DNA from: Nocardioides ferulae
Lineage (GTDB): Bacteria; Actinomycetota; Actinomycetes; Propionibacteriales; Nocardioidaceae
NCBI RefSeq assembly: GCF_003660455.1
Contig: NZ_QZVR01000009.1
Span: forward strand, 115,176-179,175
Length of the DNA: 64,000 nucleotides
Direction: 5' to 3'
Under the pieces are notes generated by a model. The model was given only the letters and a program-made list of their open reading frames with translations, was not told the DNA's origin and ran no database searches. A program made the translations under genes and the position numbers. Of the stretch, positions 17,192 through 25,904 are shown one piece after another; position 1 is the stretch's first letter, and every line of letters starts with the position of its first letter.

Positions 17192-18363
17192 CAGGCGCTC
17201 CGGGGGCGCTTGCGCGGCGCGACCACGACGCCGAGCGGCTGCAGCTCGAGCACCTCGAGTCGCTGGCGCACGCGCTCGAGCCGCCGTCGGTGGGACCGAC
17301 CCGCGATCGCGACCACCAGCAGCTCGTCGCACTCCCGAGCGGCCGCGACGCCCTGCGTGGTGCTCAGGTCGACGGCCACCGTGCGCACCTTGCGGTCCCG
17401 GGTCAGCTTGCGCACCGACTGCCGGACCACGGCCACGACGTCGCGGGGCTGCCCGGAGCGGCGCGCTCCGACCACGGCGACGCCGAGCCTGGCCTTCTCC
17501 CGCCCCTCCGGCAGCCGGACCTGCTCCAGCCGCCCGGCCACCGGCACGAGAGCCTCGTCGGTGCCGTCGAGCCGCCCGAGCGTGGCGAGGCGGAGGCCGC
17601 CGGGCTGCCGCTCGTCCAGGGGGCGGGCACGCGGGGAGCGGGCCTCGAGCAGGTAGGCCACCGCCGCGGCCAGCAGCAGCCCGCCCAGGGCGCCGGCGAG
17701 GGGGAAGGCGCTGGGGTCGACGGTGGCGCGCTGGGCCTCACCGGAGGCGCTCTGCACGGTGCGCCCGGGGTCGACCACCGTGCGCTCCAGCGTGCGTCGC
17801 TGCGCCCGCAGCGCCGCGCGCTCGGAGCCCGACGCCTCGGCGACCAGGTCGTCGAGCAGGTCGACCTGGTCCTGCCAGCGTCGCTCGGCGTCGGCCTGCG
17901 CGACCTGGAGGTAGATCGCGGCGGCGGTGTCGGCGCCGCGCTCGGCCCTGGAGCCGGTGTCCGCGGTGTAGCTGAAGTCGAGGTAGGAGGTCTCGCCGTG
18001 CTGGGCGACCGTGAGCCGGTCGCCCACGACCTCGGGCTCCTCCCCCAGCCGGTCGCCGATGGCGGTCAGCACCATCTCGGTGCGGGCCAGCACCGCCTGG
18101 TCCTGCGCCCAGTCGCTGCCGGGGTTCATCTCGCCGACCGGCACCAGGCCGGCACCGACGCGCACGGTCGCGGTCGCGTCGTACGTCGTGGGCACCAGCA
18201 CCGCGGCGGCGGCCCCGATCCCGAGCCCCAGCAGCAGGCCGATCGGGAGCAGCCTCCAGCGGGCGGAGATGGCCGGCCAGATGCCGGTGACCGGCCGCAG
18301 GCCGGACTCCGGGTGGCTGGCGTCCGGCAGGGTGGTCTCGGGCCGGGTTTCAGTGAGGGTCAT
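17188..18363 (-). CDS. Wzz-like polysaccharide chain-length/co-polymerase protein
   Basis: The 391-residue protein has two membrane helices, LLPIGLLLGLGIGAAAAVLV near the N-terminus and LAGALGGLLLAAAVAYLL near residue 220, enclosing a coiled-coil periplasm-side region, which is the Wzz/polysaccharide co-polymerase layout. The cytosolic C-terminus (about 240-391) has Rossmann-like strands (LGVAVVGARRSG, VRTVAVDLSTT) as in BY-kinases, but no clear Walker A was found, so kinase activity is unlikely. The start codon shares one base with the preceding stop (TGATG). Confidence 0.8.
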   Translation of the reverse strand: MTLTETRPETTLPDASHPESGLRPVTGIWPAISARWRLLPIGLLLGLGIGAAAAVLVPTTYDATATVRVGAGLVPVGEMNPGSDWAQDQAVLARTEMVLTAIGDRLGEEPEVVGDRLTVAQHGETSYLDFSYTADTGSRAERGADTAAAIYLQVAQADAERRWQDQVDLLDDLVAEASGSERAALRAQRRTLERTVVDPGRTVQSASGEAQRATVDPSAFPLAGALGGLLLAAAVAYLLEARSPRARPLDERQPGGLRLATLGRLDGTDEALVPVAGRLEQVRLPEGREKARLGVAVVGARRSGQPRDVVAVVRQSVRKLTRDRKVRTVAVDLSTTQGVAAARECDELLVVAIAGRSHRRRLERVRQRLEVLELQPLGVVVAPRKRPRSAW

Positions 18364-19706
18364 CACGATCGTCCTTCCGAGGACACTGGGGCGAGTTCGG
18401 GGCCGGGCACCGGTCGGGGGGCGGCCGCGGTGCCGGTGCGGGTGACCGGCGTGGGGAGGGGCGGCCGGTCGCGATGGAGCGCGGTGACGGCGAGGGCGAG
18501 CAGCACCACGGTCAGCGGCAACGGGACCACCTCGTAGTAGACGGTCTGCACCAGCAGGGCCGGACCGGCGGCGTGCAGCCACAGGTCCGGGGAGCGGCCG
18601 TCGCGGGGGCGGGCGTGCCACCACACGGCGAGCACGCCGCCGAGGAACAGCAGCGCTCCGGCGAACCCCTGGGAGACCAGCACGGTCCACAACTGGCCGT
18701 GGGTGCCGATGGAGACGTCGTTGCTGTCGGCCAGCCCCTCCGAGGACTGCGGGGCACCGTGACCGAACAGCGGCGACCCTGCGGCCAGCCGCAGCGAGGC
18801 CTCGTAGAGCGTCTCGCGGGTGCTGGTGTTGGCGAAGTCGAAGCGGGCGCTCACCACCCGCTGGACCTCCGGCACGAAGGCGAGCAGGGCCGCCACGGAG
18901 CCGACGATGGTCAGCAGCCCGGCCAGGATGCCGACGCTGCCGGCCGCTACCCGGCGGATCGCCACGTAGCCGAGCGCCACCCCCAGGCTGATCCAGCAGC
19001 CACGGTTCACCGACATCACGATCGGAGGGAGCGAGAGGGCCAGCGTGCCCGCGACCGCCCAGCGCAGCCGGGCCGTCGGCGCCTGGAGCATCGCCCAGAC
19101 CGCGACCGGGGTGAAGACCCCCATCGCGGCGCCCCAGTCGTTGGTGTAGGCGAACAGCGGGCTGGGCCGAGGCACCCCGTAGACGACGTCGTACTCGGAG
19201 AACTCGGGGTGGGTGAGCGCGGTGACGAAGGGGTCGTGCACGCCGAGCCGGTCCAGCAGCCACTCGAACGGGCTGGTGAACTCCAGGTTGGCGCTGAGCA
19301 GGCCGGGGTAGCTCAACAGCACCGCGGCCGCCCAGAACGCCACGAGCCACGAGACGACCGTCCAGGCACGCAGCCCGCGGCGCAGCGCGTTCCACACGAA
19401 GAACCCGCAGCACAGCACGGTGACGTAGACCGCGAGCCGCAGCAGGTAGGACGCGGCGTACTCGAGGCCGTCCAGCATCAGCCCCGACAAGAGCACCCAC
19501 CCGAAGAACAGCAGCAGCACGCCGTAGCCGGGCGGCAGGGCGAGCTGGTCGCGGTGCCGCAGCAGCCAAGCGGTCAACGGGACGGTCACCAGCGCCCACA
19601 ACGGCAGCTGCACCCCGAGCGCCCACCACAGCGGATAGCCGAGCAGCAGCAGCGCCAGCGGGAGTGCGGCACGCTCCACGAGCGCTCGGTCGTCGGACGA
19701 GGTCAT
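18363..19706 (-). CDS. O-antigen polymerase/ligase-like membrane protein (Wzy/WaaL type)
   Basis: The 447-residue protein has about 10-12 membrane helices and a long extracellular loop in the middle (around residues 150-200, EFTSPFEWLLDRLGVHDPF), with NRGCWISLGVALG after it, typical of Wzy_C/O-antigen ligase proteins. It probably polymerises flipped repeat units with the Wzz-like protein encoded next. ATGA overlap with the acetyltransferase gene and TGATG with the Wzz-like gene show coupling. Polymerase versus ligase cannot be separated by eye; the Wzx and Wzz neighbours favour polymerase. Confidence 0.83.
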   Translation of the reverse strand: MTSSDDRALVERAALPLALLLLGYPLWWALGVQLPLWALVTVPLTAWLLRHRDQLALPPGYGVLLLFFGWVLLSGLMLDGLEYAASYLLRLAVYVTVLCCGFFVWNALRRGLRAWTVVSWLVAFWAAAVLLSYPGLLSANLEFTSPFEWLLDRLGVHDPFVTALTHPEFSEYDVVYGVPRPSPLFAYTNDWGAAMGVFTPVAVWAMLQAPTARLRWAVAGTLALSLPPIVMSVNRGCWISLGVALGYVAIRRVAAGSVGILAGLLTIVGSVAALLAFVPEVQRVVSARFDFANTSTRETLYEASLRLAAGSPLFGHGAPQSSEGLADSNDVSIGTHGQLWTVLVSQGFAGALLFLGGVLAVWWHARPRDGRSPDLWLHAAGPALLVQTVYYEVVPLPLTVVLLALAVTALHRDRPPLPTPVTRTGTAAAPRPVPGPELAPVSSEGRS

Positions 19707-20299
19707 GGGGCACCGGCCCTGGCTCCGGCCCGGCGCGCGAGCGCCGTGGCCTCGGGCGCGGCCAGGTCGCGCACCCGGGTCGCCGGCACCCCGGCGTACA
19801 GGCCCCCGGGCTCGCAGCGGCCGGTCACGACCGCACCCGCCGCGACGACGCAGTCGGAGCCGACCACGGCACCGGGGAGGACGGTGGCCCGGGCGCCCAG
19901 CCAGACCCGGTCGCCGATGCGGGTGATGCGGTAGGCGGCGGCCCGGTCGGCGACGCCCGAGGCGAGGTCGTGGGTGGCCGTGAGCACCATGACCTGCGGG
20001 CCGAGGTGGCAGTCCTCGCCGATCTCGATCCGCCCGCGGGCCGCGTCGAGGTAGCACTCGTGGTTGAGGAAGGTGCGGGCTCCGATCCGCACGTCGGTGC
20101 CGGTGATCCTGGTGCCGCTGAACACGTTCGCGGTCCGCACCTCGAGCCCGCAGGCGCGGTAGACAGCCCACCGGAGCGGACGCGGCAGCAGCGCCGAGCC
20201 GGCCAGCCGACCGAGCAGCAGGTGGCGGACGGCGATGCCGAGGTCGAGGCGAGCGGCGCGCCGCAGCCGGCGGGCACGCGCGCGGACCGGGGCGCTCAC
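19703..20299 (-). CDS. Hexapeptide-repeat (LbH) acyltransferase
   Basis: The 198-residue protein contains left-handed beta-helix hexapeptide repeats (VRTANVFSGTRITGTDVRIG, then IGEDCHLGPQVMV, IGDRVWLGARATVLPGAVVG, DCVVAAGAVVTG), as in maltose/serine O-acetyltransferases. The likely catalytic His is in the TATHDLA segment. It probably acetylates a sugar of the polymer. The GTG start overlaps the upstream glycosyltransferase stop (GTGA). Confidence 0.88.
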   Translation of the reverse strand: MSAPVRARARRLRRAARLDLGIAVRHLLLGRLAGSALLPRPLRWAVYRACGLEVRTANVFSGTRITGTDVRIGARTFLNHECYLDAARGRIEIGEDCHLGPQVMVLTATHDLASGVADRAAAYRITRIGDRVWLGARATVLPGAVVGSDCVVAAGAVVTGRCEPGGLYAGVPATRVRDLAAPEATALARRAGARAGAP

Positions 20300-20874
20300 C
20301 GCAGCACCCGCGAGCCGAGGAAGCGCCCCACCGAGCTGCGCCGGGTCGGTCGCGACCCCCAGAGCAGATCGAGCTCACCGCTGAGCCGCTGGCACGCCCA
20401 GGCGGGGGTGTCACCGCTGGCGGTGACCCCCAACGGTGGGGAGGCGTCGGACGCCGGGGCGTCGTGCAGCGTCCAGTCCACGAGGCGGCTCAGGTCGGCG
20501 CGGGAGCGGGCCTCGGCGACCAGGCCGGTGCGCCCGGCCATCGCCACGAAACGCTGCTGGTGACCGTCGACGTGCTCCCCGCGCATCGGGTCGCGGGCCA
20601 CGCAGATCGGGAGGTGCCCGGCGTTGCGGGCGTCCATGACCGTGCCCGGTCCACCGTGGCAGACGACCGCGTCCGCCCTGGACAACAGCTCCGCCAGCTC
20701 GTGCTGGCTCAAGAACGCGTGCCCTTCGGCGACCAGCGGGGCGGTGCTCGCACCGTGCTGGACCACGACGTGGACGTCGGGCCCCAGCCGGAAGGCGAGG
20801 TCGTCCATCCAGGTGATCAGCCGGTCGAACGGGTGGTGGTCGGTGCCGACCATGGCCACGACGAGGGCGGTCAC
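20296..20874 (-). CDS. Glycosyltransferase catalytic subunit (EpsE/Alg13-like, GT28 C-terminal fold)
   Basis: The 192-residue protein is a single GT-B C-terminal domain: VAMVGTDHHPFDRLI at the start and SQHELAELLSRADAVVCHGGPGTVMDARNAG, the UDP-sugar site of GT28 proteins. Its neighbour encodes the Alg14/EpsD-like membrane partner, and such pairs act as a two-subunit enzyme. The preferred GTG start overlaps the partner's stop (GTGA). A 40-residue tail after the fold is Arg-rich. Confidence 0.85.
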   Translation of the reverse strand: MTALVVAMVGTDHHPFDRLITWMDDLAFRLGPDVHVVVQHGASTAPLVAEGHAFLSQHELAELLSRADAVVCHGGPGTVMDARNAGHLPICVARDPMRGEHVDGHQQRFVAMAGRTGLVAEARSRADLSRLVDWTLHDAPASDASPPLGVTASGDTPAWACQRLSGELDLLWGSRPTRRSSVGRFLGSRVLR

Positions 20875-21395
20875 AGCAGCCTCCCCACGAGCCGCGCGTC
20901 GGGGTAGACGTCGAGCTGCTGGTCCCACTGGACGATGCGGCGGGTGGTGAACGGCCCCACCAGCCGGCCGGTCACCGTGGCGGAGTCGACCCGGTCGTAG
21001 ACCTCGATGAACACCGTGGGGATGCGCAGCAACCAGGCCACCACGAAGAACGGGACCGCGACGCCCGCGCCGGCGCTGACCACCAGCGCGGGCCGCTCGC
21101 GGGTCACCACCCGGACCGCGAGCAGCAGGTTGCGGACCAGGTTGGCCAGGTTGCGGGTGGTCGGCCAGTGCGACGCGACGACACGCTCACCGGCCAGCCG
21201 GTCGGCGACGTCCGGGGTGCCGGGCGCGACCCAGAGGCGCTCCCGCGCCCCCCACCACGCCCGCAGGGCCAACAGCTGGGTCAGGTGCCCGCCCTGCGTG
21301 GTGACCAGCAGGACCTTGCCGTCCACGGCGCCGGTCGCCGTCGCGGCGGTGGTGACTCCGCCGGTCATCGCCGGGCCGTCCATCGCGGTGCGCAT
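20871..21395 (-). CDS. Glycosyltransferase membrane subunit (EpsD/Alg14-like)
   Basis: The 174-residue protein reads VLLVTTQGGHLTQLLAL (N-terminal GT-B strand with the GGH motif), VSAGAGVAVPFFVVAWLL (membrane-associated) and IPTVFIEVYDRVDSATVTGRL, the pattern of Alg14/EpsD/PssD proteins that anchor the Alg13/EpsE-like catalytic subunit. The ATG shares a base with the stop of the priming transferase gene (TGATG) and has an AAAGGAG site. Together with the next gene it should form one UDP-sugar transferase acting second in the pathway. Confidence 0.85.
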   Translation of the reverse strand: MRTAMDGPAMTGGVTTAATATGAVDGKVLLVTTQGGHLTQLLALRAWWGARERLWVAPGTPDVADRLAGERVVASHWPTTRNLANLVRNLLLAVRVVTRERPALVVSAGAGVAVPFFVVAWLLRIPTVFIEVYDRVDSATVTGRLVGPFTTRRIVQWDQQLDVYPDARLVGRLL

Positions 21396-22783
21396 CAGTA
21401 GGCTCCTTTGCCGCCGAGCACCGCGCGCATCGTCCGCAGACAGATGGCGAGGTCGCCGGCGATCGAGATGTTGTCGGTGTAGTGGAGGTCGAGCTCGACG
21501 CTCCGCTCCCAGTCGAGGTCGGCTCGGCCGTTGACCTGCCAGAGGCCGGTCAGGCCGGGCCGGACGGCGAGCCGGCGTCGGGTGCGGTCGTCGTAGCGCG
21601 CCACCTCGTCGGGCAGCGCCGGACGGGGACCGACCAGGGACATGTCGCCGCGGACGACGTTGACCAGCTGGGGAAGCTCGTCGAGCGAGGTCCGCCGCAG
21701 CAGACGGCCGAGCCGGGTGACCCGGGGATCCTCGCGGATCTTGAACAGCACACCGTCGGCCTCGTTGGCCCCGTCGAGCACCTGCCGCAGGCGCTCGGCG
21801 TCGTGCCGCATGGTGCGCAGCTTGAGCATCCGGAACGGGCGACCGTCGCGGCCGACCCGGGTCTGCACGAAGAACGCCGGACCGGGGCTGTCCCAGCGCA
21901 CGGCAACGGCGAGGACGACGAGGACGGGCAGCACCACGACCAGCAGCAGGGCCCCGAGCACCCGGTCGACGAGGCACTTGGCGGCCCGCACCCAGCCGTT
22001 CGGACGGGTCGGCGCGAGGGGCAGGAGCCGGCCGCCCCTCCAGGGAAGGAGCGCGAGTGCCGCGTGCGGCTCCACCAGCCAGCCCAGGGCGCGCAGCGCC
22101 GAGCCGCTCACCCCCGAGTCCGGTGCGACCGCGATCAGGTCGACCCCCCACCGGGCGACCGCCTGCTCGAGAGGCAGGGCCGGCAGTCCGGGGTCGGCCG
22201 GCTCGACCCGGCCGACCCGGCCAGTGCCCGGGTCGACCCGCGCGACGCCCACCACCTCCGGCATCCGGGGGCCCCCGCCCGGCCGTGCGAGGAGCGTGGC
22301 CGGATCCGCGTCAGCCGGGTCACCCGCGGCGCGGATCACGATGAGCCGCGGCCGCGGCAGGATCCGCTCGGTGATGGCCCCGAGCACCAGCACCACCGCG
22401 GTGGCCGGCACCAGGCAGAGCAGCACCTGGCGGAGCACCCCGACCGGGGCACCGACCAGCGCCACCAGGCACGCGGCCAGGCACACGGTCGCGACCAGGG
22501 GCCGCACCCGGGCCGCGGCATCGCCGGGACGACCGGCGCGCGAGCCACGAGCCAGGCGGGCGACGCCCCAGCAGAGCGCGCTGGCCGCGGCCACGCCGGG
22601 GGTCACCTCGGACACCGCGGCGATGGCGACGCCGAGCCCCGCGACCGTCACCGCGTCGACCGCCGGCGAGCCCGCCGTGGGCCATCGCCGCGCCCACCCG
22701 GCGGGCGGCCCGGCGGCGGGCTCGACGGTGGGCTCGACGCCCTCCAGCGCGGTCTCCACCACGCCGACGTCGATCGTGGTCAT
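21395..22783 (-). CDS. Polyprenyl-phosphate sugar-1-phosphate transferase (priming enzyme)
   Basis: The 462-residue protein has membrane helices in the N-terminal half, a nucleotide-binding-like middle, and the C-terminal bacterial sugar transferase domain: a membrane re-entrant helix LLLVVVLPVLVVLAVAV, KLRTMRHDAE, TRLGRLLRRTSLDELPQL, DMSLVGPRPALPDEV and RPGLTGLWQVNGR (about 405). It links a sugar phosphate to undecaprenyl phosphate and starts polymer synthesis. The ATG at 22783 has a GGGGGG site. Upstream are two palindromes shared with the divergent TetR gene, which probably controls the whole operon. Confidence 0.93.
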   Translation of the reverse strand: MTTIDVGVVETALEGVEPTVEPAAGPPAGWARRWPTAGSPAVDAVTVAGLGVAIAAVSEVTPGVAAASALCWGVARLARGSRAGRPGDAAARVRPLVATVCLAACLVALVGAPVGVLRQVLLCLVPATAVVLVLGAITERILPRPRLIVIRAAGDPADADPATLLARPGGGPRMPEVVGVARVDPGTGRVGRVEPADPGLPALPLEQAVARWGVDLIAVAPDSGVSGSALRALGWLVEPHAALALLPWRGGRLLPLAPTRPNGWVRAAKCLVDRVLGALLLVVVLPVLVVLAVAVRWDSPGPAFFVQTRVGRDGRPFRMLKLRTMRHDAERLRQVLDGANEADGVLFKIREDPRVTRLGRLLRRTSLDELPQLVNVVRGDMSLVGPRPALPDEVARYDDRTRRRLAVRPGLTGLWQVNGRADLDWERSVELDLHYTDNISIAGDLAICLRTMRAVLGGKGAY

Positions 22784-22815
22784 CAGACCCCCCATGGTCT
22801 GGAGCGGACCGCTTC

Positions 22816-22846
22816 GTGAACGGCATTCACTGTGTGAACGGTGTTC
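22816..22846. promoter_or_regulatory. Twin palindromic operator between eps operon and tetR
   Basis: GTGAA-CGGCA-TTCAC (22816-22830) is a perfect palindrome, and GAAC-GGT-GTTC (22836-22846) is a second related one (both start GTGAACGG on the plus strand). Their centres are 18 bp apart. Two such sites in a divergent tetR/operon gap are the usual layout for binding of two TetR dimers. Binding itself is inferred. Confidence 0.65.
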
Positions 22847-22969
22847 TCCGTCGGGAGTTACGGCCCGACTTTTCAACACGCGGGACTTCGCCGGACAACA
22901 GCGCCCGAGCCCGCTACAGTCCGGGCTGATCGCATACGCGGCCGGACACTCGAAGGGATGCCGCCGCCG

Positions 22970-23737
22970 GTGAACACCTCGAGCAGCCACCCTGACTCAG
23001 CCACCCGTATGGGTGAGTCGGAGGACCGAGCGATCTCTCGTCGCGACCGGCAGCGCCAGGTCACCCTCGACGAGATCACCTCCTCGGCCCAGCGCCAGCT
23101 GACCGAGCACGGCGTGCGGGGGTTCTCACTCCGCGCGGTCGCGCGGGAGGTCGGGCTCACCCCGTCGGCGATCTACCGCTACTACGACTCGCAGACGGCA
23201 CTGGTCTCCGCCGTGGCGCTGACCGCCTACGAGCAGGCCACCGACGCCCTCCGCACGGCGGCGGACCTGACGGCCGGGCAGCACACCCGGGGTCGCCTCG
23301 AGGCGGTCTTCACCGCCTACCGAGCTTGGGCGCTGACCCATCCCGGCGAGTTCGAGCTGCTCTTCGCCACCGACCAGTCCCTGCTGCGCGCCGACGAGCC
23401 GGCGCCATCGGACCCGGCCAACCTCCACCGGCTGTACCAGGTCCCGCTCGAGGTGCTCGCCGACGGCATCGGGCGCGGCGAGGTGGCGTGCGCCCCCGAG
23501 GCCGCCACGGGTCCGCAGGCGCTCACCCGGCCGGCCGCAGCCGTACGCCGCGAGGTTGCGGAGCGGACCGGCCACGAGGTCGGCGAGGAGCCCTGTCTGG
23601 CGATGGTGTCAGCCTGGGTGAGCGTGCACGGCTACGTGGCGCTCGACCTCTACGGCCACCTCGGCGCCTTCCTGGTCGACCGGAAGGCATGCTTCCGCCG
23701 CCACCTGGGCGCGGTGCTCGACACGCTGGGCGTCTGA
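22970..23737 (+). CDS. TetR-family transcriptional regulator (WHG-type C-terminal domain)
   Basis: The 255-residue protein has a TetR helix-turn-helix (LTEHGVRGFSLRAVAREVG then LTPSAIYRYYDS) and a ligand domain containing SAWVSVHGYVALDLYGHLG, the WHG-type motif. Mycobacteria also have a TetR gene beside mfd and glmU (Rv1019 position), so it could be the syntenic regulator instead of an eps-specific one. The start is ambiguous: ATG 22958 has no room for an RBS, GTG 22970 follows GAAGGG by about 12 nt, and ATG 23009 has no RBS. It is divergent from the eps operon across the twin palindromes. Confidence 0.85.
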   Translation: MNTSSSHPDSATRMGESEDRAISRRDRQRQVTLDEITSSAQRQLTEHGVRGFSLRAVAREVGLTPSAIYRYYDSQTALVSAVALTAYEQATDALRTAADLTAGQHTRGRLEAVFTAYRAWALTHPGEFELLFATDQSLLRADEPAPSDPANLHRLYQVPLEVLADGIGRGEVACAPEAATGPQALTRPAAAVRREVAERTGHEVGEEPCLAMVSAWVSVHGYVALDLYGHLGAFLVDRKACFRRHLGAVLDTLGV

Positions 23738-23766
23738 CCCGCGTCCCGGCGACGCACCCGGACGGG

Positions 23767-24354
23767 TCAGCGGCCGCCGCGCGGGGCGCGCGGGAAGCCC
23801 AGCGCGGCCTGCACCGCAGCCAGGAGCGCCGCGCGACCCACCCACAGGTCACCGGCTCGGTCGTCGGCGAACAGGCACACGAGCCACTGCAGCGCGTCGA
23901 CGTCGTAGCCGCCCGCACCGATCACCGTCCCCACCGGCGTGCCGGACGCGGCCGCAGGGCCGGCGAGGCCGTCGCCGTGCACGACGAAGGAGCTGCCCTC
24001 GAAGGCCTGCCGAGCCGACGGCAGCGCGGTCGCCAGCGCCAGGGCCACCTCACCCGGCCCCGCGGGCTCTCCGCCTGGACGCTCCTGGCGGACCGAGACC
24101 GGCCGGCCGCGATCGAGGAAGCACACCGACCACCCCGACGCCCCGAACCACGAGCAGGCGCGGCGAGCGACCGTGGCCAGCCGCTCCTCGACGGTGTCGG
24201 CGAACATCCGGTCGAGATCGTCGAGGACCTGCTCGACGTACTTCGCCGCGCGGTCGGCCTGGGCCCGCACCGACTCGTCGGGGGCGGTTGGCAGCGGTTC
24301 GGAGGTCGGGCCCCGCCCGTCGGGCGGCGCGGGCGCGTCAGGTTCGGCTTTCAC
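23767..24354 (-). CDS. GAF-like domain protein, function unknown
   Basis: The 195-residue protein has a Pro-rich start, a helix (ESVRAQADRAAKYVEQVLDDL) and a segment FADTVEERLATVARRACSWFGASGWSVCFLDRGRPVSV that resembles the first half of a GAF sensor domain. Several cysteines (ACSWF, SVCFLD, LVCLF) are in the core and could bind a ligand. The GTG at 24354 has a GGGGGA site; a TTG at 24375 is an alternative. It lies between tetR (tail to tail) and pth (same strand, separated by a 10-bp hairpin). No output domain is seen. Confidence 0.6.
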   Translation of the reverse strand: MKAEPDAPAPPDGRGPTSEPLPTAPDESVRAQADRAAKYVEQVLDDLDRMFADTVEERLATVARRACSWFGASGWSVCFLDRGRPVSVRQERPGGEPAGPGEVALALATALPSARQAFEGSSFVVHGDGLAGPAAASGTPVGTVIGAGGYDVDALQWLVCLFADDRAGDLWVGRAALLAAVQAALGFPRAPRGGR

Positions 24355-24394
24355 GTGTTCCCCCACAGACAGCAATTGGGACTGGACAGTCCCT

Positions 24395-24421
24395 CCCCTA
24401 GGCGGCCCGAGCGCCTAGGGG
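24395..24421. terminator. 10-bp stem hairpin downstream of pth
   Basis: CCCCTAGGCG (24395-24404) and CGCCTAGGGG (24412-24421) form a perfect stem with a 7-nt loop between the pth stop and the GAF-like gene start. There is no U-tract on the minus strand, so it may be a Rho-independent-like terminator of the actinobacterial type or an operator. Confidence 0.5.
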
Positions 24422-24458
24422 CAGTCTGCGTCAATCGGGGGAGTTCAAACCAGCTGCG

Positions 24459-25058
24459 TCAGGAGTTGAAGGTTTGTTGAGTTTTCTCCAGGCCGTCCGT
24501 GATCAGGCTCACGACCGCGTCGGCGGCGGAGTCGACCTGGAAGGGCAGGTCCTTGCGCTCGGCCGAGGAGTAGTTCGACAGGACGAAGTCGGCGACGTCC
24601 TGGCGGCCGGGCGGGCGGCCGATGCCGGCCCGCACGCGGTAGAACTCTCCGGTGCCCAGTGAGGAGCGCATCGACTTCAGCCCGTTGTGGCCGTTGTCGC
24701 CGCCGCCGCGCTTGATGCGCAGGGTGCCGAAGCCGATGTCGAGCTCGTCGTGGATCGCCACCACCCGTTCGACCGGCACCTTGTAGAACGTGGCGAGCGC
24801 CTTGACCGGCCCGCCCACCTCGTTCATGTAGGAGCGAGGCTTGGCCAGCACCAGCCTGGGCCCGAGCGAGCCGGGGGCGCCGAGCCGCCCCTCGACGACC
24901 TCGGCCCGGCCGGACTTGTGGGCCCGGAACCCGGAGCCCAGCCGGCGGGCCAGCTCGTCGACGACCAGGTAGCCGACGTTGTGCCGGTGCCCGGCGTAGG
25001 CCGGGCCGGGATTCCCCAGCCCGACCACCAGCCACACGGGTGCAGCGGAGTCGCTCAT
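24459..25058 (-). CDS. pth: Peptidyl-tRNA hydrolase
   Basis: The 199-residue protein has every Pth landmark: [22 protein letters not shown] (catalytic His about 27), [20 protein letters not shown] and [13 protein letters not shown]. It frees tRNA from peptidyl-tRNAs released early from ribosomes. The ATG at 25058 matches the usual start [12 protein letters not shown]; upstream residues in frame are not conserved-looking. It lies 88 nt downstream of the L25 gene on the same strand, as in mycobacteria (rplY-pth), so they are probably cotranscribed. Confidence 0.97.
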   Translation of the reverse strand: MSDSAAPVWLVVGLGNPGPAYAGHRHNVGYLVVDELARRLGSGFRAHKSGRAEVVEGRLGAPGSLGPRLVLAKPRSYMNEVGGPVKALATFYKVPVERVVAIHDELDIGFGTLRIKRGGGDNGHNGLKSMRSSLGTGEFYRVRAGIGRPPGRQDVADFVLSNYSSAERKDLPFQVDSAADAVVSLITDGLEKTQQTFNS

Positions 25059-25146
25059 CGGGGAGTCCCGGCCCTTCCGTCGAAACAGGTGCGCGAGCAC
25101 GGTCACCGGCCCGGGTGGTCGCCCGGGACCGGCCGGCTCGCCGCGA

Positions 25147-25797
25147 TCACTCGGCGGCGGTGTCGCCCTCGCCCTCGGCGGGCGCCTCGGGCTCGTCCTT
25201 CTCGATGCCCACCTCGGCCTCGGCCTCGGCGAGCTCGGCGTCGAGCTGCTCGGCGCTCTGCGCGACGGTCACGTTGACGATCAGGGTGTCGGCGTCGACC
25301 AGCAGCGTCGAGCCCGACGGGAGGGTCAGGTCGGCGGCGGTGATCTGGGTGCCGGCCTCGGCGCCCTCGATCGAGATCTCGATGAACTCGGGGATGTGCG
25401 TCGCCTCGGCCTCGATCGAGACGGTGGCGTTCTCGGTGACGACGAGGGTGTCGCGCTTCGCCTCGCCGACCAGGTGCACCGGGACGTCGACGGTGACCTT
25501 CTCGCCGCGACGGACCGCGACGAAGTCGACGTGCTCGAGGAACCGCTTGATCGGGTCGATCTGGACCTGCTTGGTCAGTGCCAGGTGGGTCTCGCCGTCG
25601 AGGTCGATCTCGAGCAGGGCGTTCGCGCCACCGTGCTTGAGCGCCATCATCGTGTCGTGGCCCGGCAGGGTGAGGTGGATCGGGTCCGCGCCGTGGCCGT
25701 AGATGACTGCGGGCACCTTGTCGTCACGACGGATGCGGCGGGCGGCGCCCTTGCCGAACTCGGTGCGGCGCTCGGCGGTGATCTTCTCGGCGGACAT
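25147..25797 (-). CDS. rplY: 50S ribosomal protein L25, general stress (CTC) form
   Basis: The 216-residue protein has the long TL5/CTC form: an N-terminal L25 domain binding 5S rRNA ([29 protein letters not shown]) and a C-terminal beta domain ([10 protein letters not shown]..., [14 protein letters not shown]), ending in an acidic Glu/Ala-rich tail of about 35 residues. The ATG at 25797 has an AGGAG site. A putative TAGACT -10 (26016-26011, minus) implies a leader of about 200 nt with a strong hairpin. The downstream gene is pth. Confidence 0.95.
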   Translation of the reverse strand: MSAEKITAERRTEFGKGAARRIRRDDKVPAVIYGHGADPIHLTLPGHDTMMALKHGGANALLEIDLDGETHLALTKQVQIDPIKRFLEHVDFVAVRRGEKVTVDVPVHLVGEAKRDTLVVTENATVSIEAEATHIPEFIEISIEGAEAGTQITAADLTLPSGSTLLVDADTLIVNVTVAQSAEQLDAELAEAEAEVGIEKDEPEAPAEGEGDTAAE

Positions 25798-25904
25798 GCT
25801 GCGACTCCTCGTGCGGGGCGGTGTGGAAGCTGGTGGCGGTGGGTTGCCGGCGGCCGGTCCCGGCCGCGACGCGGTCGCCCGGCAGAAGACGCCGGGACGA
25901 CGAA

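Noticed and set aside
22841..22957. Extension of the TetR frame upstream to 22841
   Set aside because: It would run through the palindromic operator and has no RBS; the conserved part starts after about 23010.
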